Part shown: in pieces, positions 59,620-64,000 of the stretch
Layout: each line of letters opens with the position of its first letter
How positions within the stretch are numbered: the first letter of the stretch is position 1
The notes under the pieces: model-generated
Databases searched by the model: none
What the model was told of the DNA's origin: nothing
What the model saw: only the letters and a program-made list of their open reading frames with translations
DNA from: Dolomedes plantarius
Lineage: Eukaryota > Arthropoda > Arachnida > Araneae > Dolomedidae
NCBI GenBank assembly: GCA_907164885.2
Contig: OU015499.1
Coordinates: 150,278,297-150,342,296 of the forward strand
Direction of reading: 5' to 3'
Length of the DNA: 64,000 bases
Program-made: the position numbers and the translations under genes

Positions 59620-61580
59620 TTCAGACGTCAAGTATTTATAGTTTTTATGGAAATCATTTTTAAGCATTGTCTGCTGACAATTGAGAAGGTCGAAAACGAA
59701 ATTTCTGCTATTACAAAACTGGATTATAAGAACATACCGAAATTAACCAACAAGATGTTCAATTTGTGTGGATTTATTGGTTTTAAAGACACGGTTTTGG
59801 TAAGAACAGAAGCACAACTTGTATCCGTAGTAATTGCAAGTTCTGTAAGTACAATTTTGTATCTATTGTCAGTGCAATTCAGATGTCACTGATTGATAAC
59901 TTTTCTGGAGGTTTATTATTGAAAAATTATCTACTAATAGTCAACAAGGTGGGAAATAAAAATATTGCTGTTACAAAACTGTATTACAAGAATATACCAA
60001 AATTAACCATCAAGATGTTCAATTTGTGTGGATTTATTGAATTCAACGACACGGTTTCAGTAAGAGCAAAAACATAACTTGTAACCATTTCTGTATCCAT
60101 TCTACACTTCTATCCATAGTAATTGCAAGTTCTGTAAGCACAATCTTGTATCTATTGTCAGTGCAATTCAGATGTCACATATTGATAACTTTTCTTGAGG
60201 TTATTACTGAAAAATTATCTACTAATAGTCAATAAGGCGGGAAAAAATATTACGATTACAAAACTAGATTACAAGAAGATACCAAAATTAACCAACAAGA
60301 TGCTCAATTTGCGTGGATTTATTGAATTCAACGACACGGTTTCGGTAAGAACAAAAGCATGACTTCTATCCGTTTCTGTATCCATTCTACACTTGTATCC
60401 GTAGTAATTGCAAGTTCTGTAAGCACAATCTGTATCTATTGTCAGTGCAATTCAGACGTAAAATAATGATAACTATTCTAGAGGTTGTTACTGAGAGATT
60501 ATTTACCGACAGTAAACAAGGCTGAAAAAAAGTATTGCCAGAACAAAACTGGATTAGAACATGCTGAAATTAACCAACAAGATGTCCAATTTGCGTGGAT
60601 TAATTAGTTTCAACGACACGGTTTCTACGGTATGTATTCTACACTTGTATCCGTTGTAATTGCAAGATCTGTAAGCTCAGATTCGTATCTATTGTCAGTG
60701 CAATTCAGACGTCAAATATTGATAACTTTTCTGGAGGTTATTACTGAAAGATTATCTACCGACGGTAAACAAGGAGGAAAAGCATTACCATAACAAAACT
60801 GGATTTGAACATACCGAAATTAATCAACAAGATGTTAAATTTGCTTGTATTAATTGGTTTTAACGAAGCGGTTTAGGTAAGAACAAAAACATGGCATATC
60901 TATTTCTTCATCCATTTTTGTGACTGTATCCACTGTAAATGCAAGTTCTGTAAGTATTACGCTCATTCATTGTAATTGCAAGTTGTGTAAAGATAACTTG
61001 TATCCATTGTAAATGCAATTCAGACGTCAATTATAAACAATTTTACTGGAAGTAATTACTGAAAGATTATCTGCCGACAGCCTAGAAGGCGGGAAAAGAT
61101 ATTCCTAATTCAAAACTGAGTAACTAGAACATACAAACATCTTGCTCAATTTGAGTGGATTAATTGCTTTCGAAGACACGTGCTCGGCAAGAACAAAAGC
61201 ATAACTTGTACCCATTACTGTCGGTGGAATCTTTTTTCTGTACAAAACACAAAACTGGCGAGTTTGTATTTCTTCATCCATCTTGTGATTGTATCCACTG
61301 TAAATGCAAGTTCTCTAAGCATTACGTGTATCCATTGTAGTTACAATTGTGTAAACATAACTTGCATCCATTGTAACAATTCAGACGTCAAATATAAATA
61401 ATTTTTCTGGAGGTAATTGATGAAAGATTATCTGCCGACAGCCTAGAAGGCGGGAAAAGATACTGCTTATTCAAAAACTGAATTACTAGAACATACAAAC
61501 AACCTGCTCAATTTGAGAGGATTAATTGCTCTCGACGACACGTGCTCGGTAAGAACAAAAGCATAGCTTGTACCCATTAC
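59620..61580. repeat. ~250-360 bp satellite, ~7 diverged units
   Basis: Units share CAGTGCAATTCAGA, TTACTGAAAAATTATCTAC, CCAACAAGATGTTCAATTTG, GACACGGTTT, and GTAATTGCAAGTTCTGTAAG. The CAGTGCAATTCAGA block falls near 59870, 60160, 60445, 60697 and 61012. Spacing varies through indels and later units are longer. The frames at 59647 and 59883 are satellite frames, with similar peptides because they are the same unit. Confidence 0.88.
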
Positions 61581-62559
61581 TGTCGCTGGAATCGTTTTCC
61601 ATCCAAAAGCAAAACTGATGAGTTCGTTTCACCAAAATAGTTCTTTTCTTCGCTATCTCAATCCCGTAATAAATTCGAAACCAAAGAGGGTCGATCCATC
61701 CTCCAAGTAATCTAAGATACCATCGCCACTTGCCTACCAGCTTCTACTCCTTACCTAAGAAGTGACTTTGAGAAAAGTTGAAGATCTTTTTTTTTATTCT
61801 AGAAAAGAAAAGAAGTTTTACAAAGGAAGATCAGTTCAGTCAGAAGACAGCTATGAAAAAAATAACCCCGCATAAAAATATAAAAGGACCCTCTCTTGCC
61901 AAGGATATAATAAAATCCCCCTGTCTCTCTCTCTTAGAGTACGGAAGGGGGGATGGAAAGGATATCACTGGATAAAATAGAAATATCTGTGAAGTGATAT
62001 CGGGTCCCCCCCTCTGCCAACCATGGCTTATCCATCTCACTCAATCAATCCTCCATTACGGTGAGATCTGCTGCAAACATCACTTGCGAAAAGAGCTTGC
62101 CTTGGCCAAATATATAATGGGGACTTTGGAAAAAAAAAGTAAACTTTTAGACTGAAACAGTAGACCACAATTTCTGGAGGAAGTGGGGTTTAGTTACTCA
62201 CCTCTCCACTGGTACGCGGCTATTTCAGAACTTCTTATTGTAAGTGGCGTTTTATTTGTATTAATTATACGTAAAATCACTGCGTAAAAATTTTTTTGAA
62301 GTTGTTACGAATAATTTCGCTTAATTTCGTAGTTACATTTACTATTTTTTTTAAGTTGTTGTATAAATTATGAAGAGGTGAATTTCGTAGGTAATTTCCC
62401 TCGAGGCAAAACGTGAAAACAAATAGACTTGTGCAAATAGACTTGTGCATTTCTATTTATATATTCTTCGTTTTGTCTTAATGCAATGGGGGTAGCACAT
62501 GAAAGACCCGAACTTTAGGGCCGAACTTCATGTTACTATCACCTGGGTGTCTTGGCAAA
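61581..62559. other. Spacer, no gene recognised
   Basis: Mixed composition. The overlapping frames at 61778-61975 and 61840-62040 lack features. Nothing else is supported. Confidence 0.45.
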
Positions 62560-63480
62560 ACGGTTACCACGTGTCCTTTGTCACAATAGTGACTTAGTTC
62601 CAACCTACTACGTCATAACAGTATTGGTACAGTCGCTCAGGAATATCACATTGATGTCACTTCCTGATCATGCTTAACGCAATTATGCAAGCATTTATTT
62701 ATGCTACGTCACGTCATATCCGAAATCAGCAATTTTCTTGACTGCTTCGGGACTCAAAGATGTCAAATAATATGTGTAACCACTTTTGACCTTCGTCACG
62801 ATAGTGACGTCGCAGCGAAACGATAGTCACATAATTTTTCATCTGCTACGACACGATAGTAATGACTTCAGTCCTTCGGTTGTAAAATCCCGCTGATATC
62901 ACTTTCTGGTCACGCTTAACGTAACAACGGAGGCATTTTGTTATGTCACGTCACGTTATACTGGGAATCAACAGTATTTGAGATTCATTCGTGACTCTCT
63001 TCCTGGCATAGAATCATATAGATCACCATGTGACCTACCTCACGATAAGGACGTCACATCGAAACGATAGTGACATAATTTTTCATCTGCTACGACACGA
63101 TATTAATGACTTCAGTCCTTCGGTTGTAAAATCCAGCTGATGTCACTTTTTGGTCACGTTTAACGTAACTGCGGAGGCATTTTGTTATGCCACGTCACGT
63201 TATACTGGTAATCAACCGTATCTGAGACTCTCTCCCTGGCATAGAATCACACAGATCACCATGTGACCTACCTCATGATAAAGACTTCGCAGAGGAACTA
63301 TAGTGACGTTCTTTATCAGCTACTACGTCACAGCAGTAATGATTACAAAGTCACGTCGGTGTCACTTTGTGGTCATACTTTACGTAACTATGCATTTATG
63401 CCCCGTCAAGTTATATCCGAAATCAGCAGTTGTCGTGACTGCTTCGTGACTCTCTCCAGGGTGTCACCATGATGTCAAAG
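62560..63480. repeat. ~244-bp satellite, ~4 units
   Basis: CTGCTACGACACGATA at about 62843 and 63087 gives a period of 244. Units also share GTCACGTCA-like, TTATACTGG-AATCA, and CTGATGTCACTTTTTGGTCA blocks. It is unusually rich in GTGAC/GTCAC and ACGTCA words. Confidence 0.88.
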
Positions 63481-63540
63481 GGATGTCACCATGTAAATTT
63501 CCGCACTACAGGGACGTTGCTTTTCAACAACGACGTGAGG

Positions 63541-63571
63541 ACTTCGCATTGGCTTGGCTTGGCTTGGCTTT
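63541..63571. repeat. (TTGGC)n short tandem run
   Basis: TTGGCTTGGCTTGGCTTTG, a small pentanucleotide repeat. Confidence 0.85.
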
Positions 63572-63924
63572 GATGTCTGTCATATTTTGGTTGCGTATAA
63601 TACAGACACAATTAATTATTCCAGCCTAAATCTCGAACAAAATTTCAGAATTTTTCCCTTAGCGCAGCAGTGATAAATTCACGGACATTCCACCGTCAGT
63701 TTTTCGGAACCTGAAAAGTGTGACAGTTTTCCCCCTCGCAAGCAACAAACTCGCCTGTGGCGTCCGGCCAATTTTATGAATAAATGCTTTTAGGCGAGGG
63801 CTCGAGAAATAATAATAATGATAAAAAAAAACAATGTTTAAATGTATGTTTGCCAGTACGAGTCTCGCCAAATATAAATCTTTCCGTTTCATGGGTGGGT
63901 TAGAGGGGGTGTGCTGCTCGGTGA

Positions 63925-63951
63925 AAGAGAGAGAGAGAGAGAGAGAGAGAG
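63925..63951. repeat. (GA)n microsatellite
   Basis: A perfect GA run in otherwise low-copy sequence. The last 500 bp show no gene I can support. Confidence 0.95.
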
Positions 63952-64000
63952 CGATCTTTTTGTGTTTCGTTCCGTTTCGTTTGTTGCCAGTGTCTTTAAT

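Noticed and set aside
59647..60077. Two adjacent frames (81 and 64 codons) with related sequence, like duplicated genes
   Set aside because: They are successive units of the ~285-bp satellite, and later units have stops and indels.

Overview
This window looks like intergenic or intronic DNA from an animal nuclear genome, most likely an arthropod and possibly a chelicerate such as a spider. The organism call is inference. It rests on AT-rich sequence, many long (TA)n tracts, a run of exactly 500 N (a scaffold gap), Helitron, hAT, mariner and pogo-type element ends, arthropod-like LINE and SINE pieces, and the absence of any long intact reading frame. I find no host gene I would defend. Most short open frames lie in (TA)n tracts, satellite repeats or dead transposons.

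Layout. 1-13 kb: a 361-bp duplication, a small hAT element with exact 8-bp target duplications (1142-1561), two copies of a 0.7-kb element (2487 and 11930), a Helitron (5069-5791), a pogo/Tigger-like element (8275-9236) and a 95-bp satellite (about 10150-11150). 13-24 kb: a Helitron, a 254-bp satellite (13970-16560), a hAT element (17002-19473) holding three Helitrons, a Helitron interrupted by a 500-bp palindrome, a pogo-like MITE, a composite satellite and the gap. 24-31 kb: low-copy sequence, another Helitron, then a four-layer nest at 26879-30086 (mariner, then two hAT elements, then two Helitrons inside one of them). 31-43 kb: six unrelated tandem-repeat families in succession (35, 260, 3x44, 126, 92 and 86 bp), with one weak coding-like frame at 37856-38176. 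43-53 kb: many TIR elements lying in or beside (TA)n tracts, including two apparently identical 173-bp MITEs. 53-58 kb: SINEs, two dead LINE fragments (reverse transcriptase on the minus strand, RNase H tail on the plus strand) and MITEs. 58-63.5 kb: three more satellites (131, about 285 and about 244 bp).

The clearest biology is transposon stratigraphy. Nine copies of one non-autonomous Helitron family are bounded by TC and CTAG. Three insertions into recognisable hAT repeat units let the empty site be rebuilt exactly and show insertion between A and T. Two head-to-tail Helitron pairs have base-exact junctions but join different deletion subtypes, which suggests insertion of one Helitron at the 5' edge of another rather than rolling-circle concatemers. 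I see no autonomous Rep/helicase, no intact transposase, no CRISPR array and no convincing new gene system. All alignments were done by eye, so repeat-unit counts and outer satellite borders are approximate.
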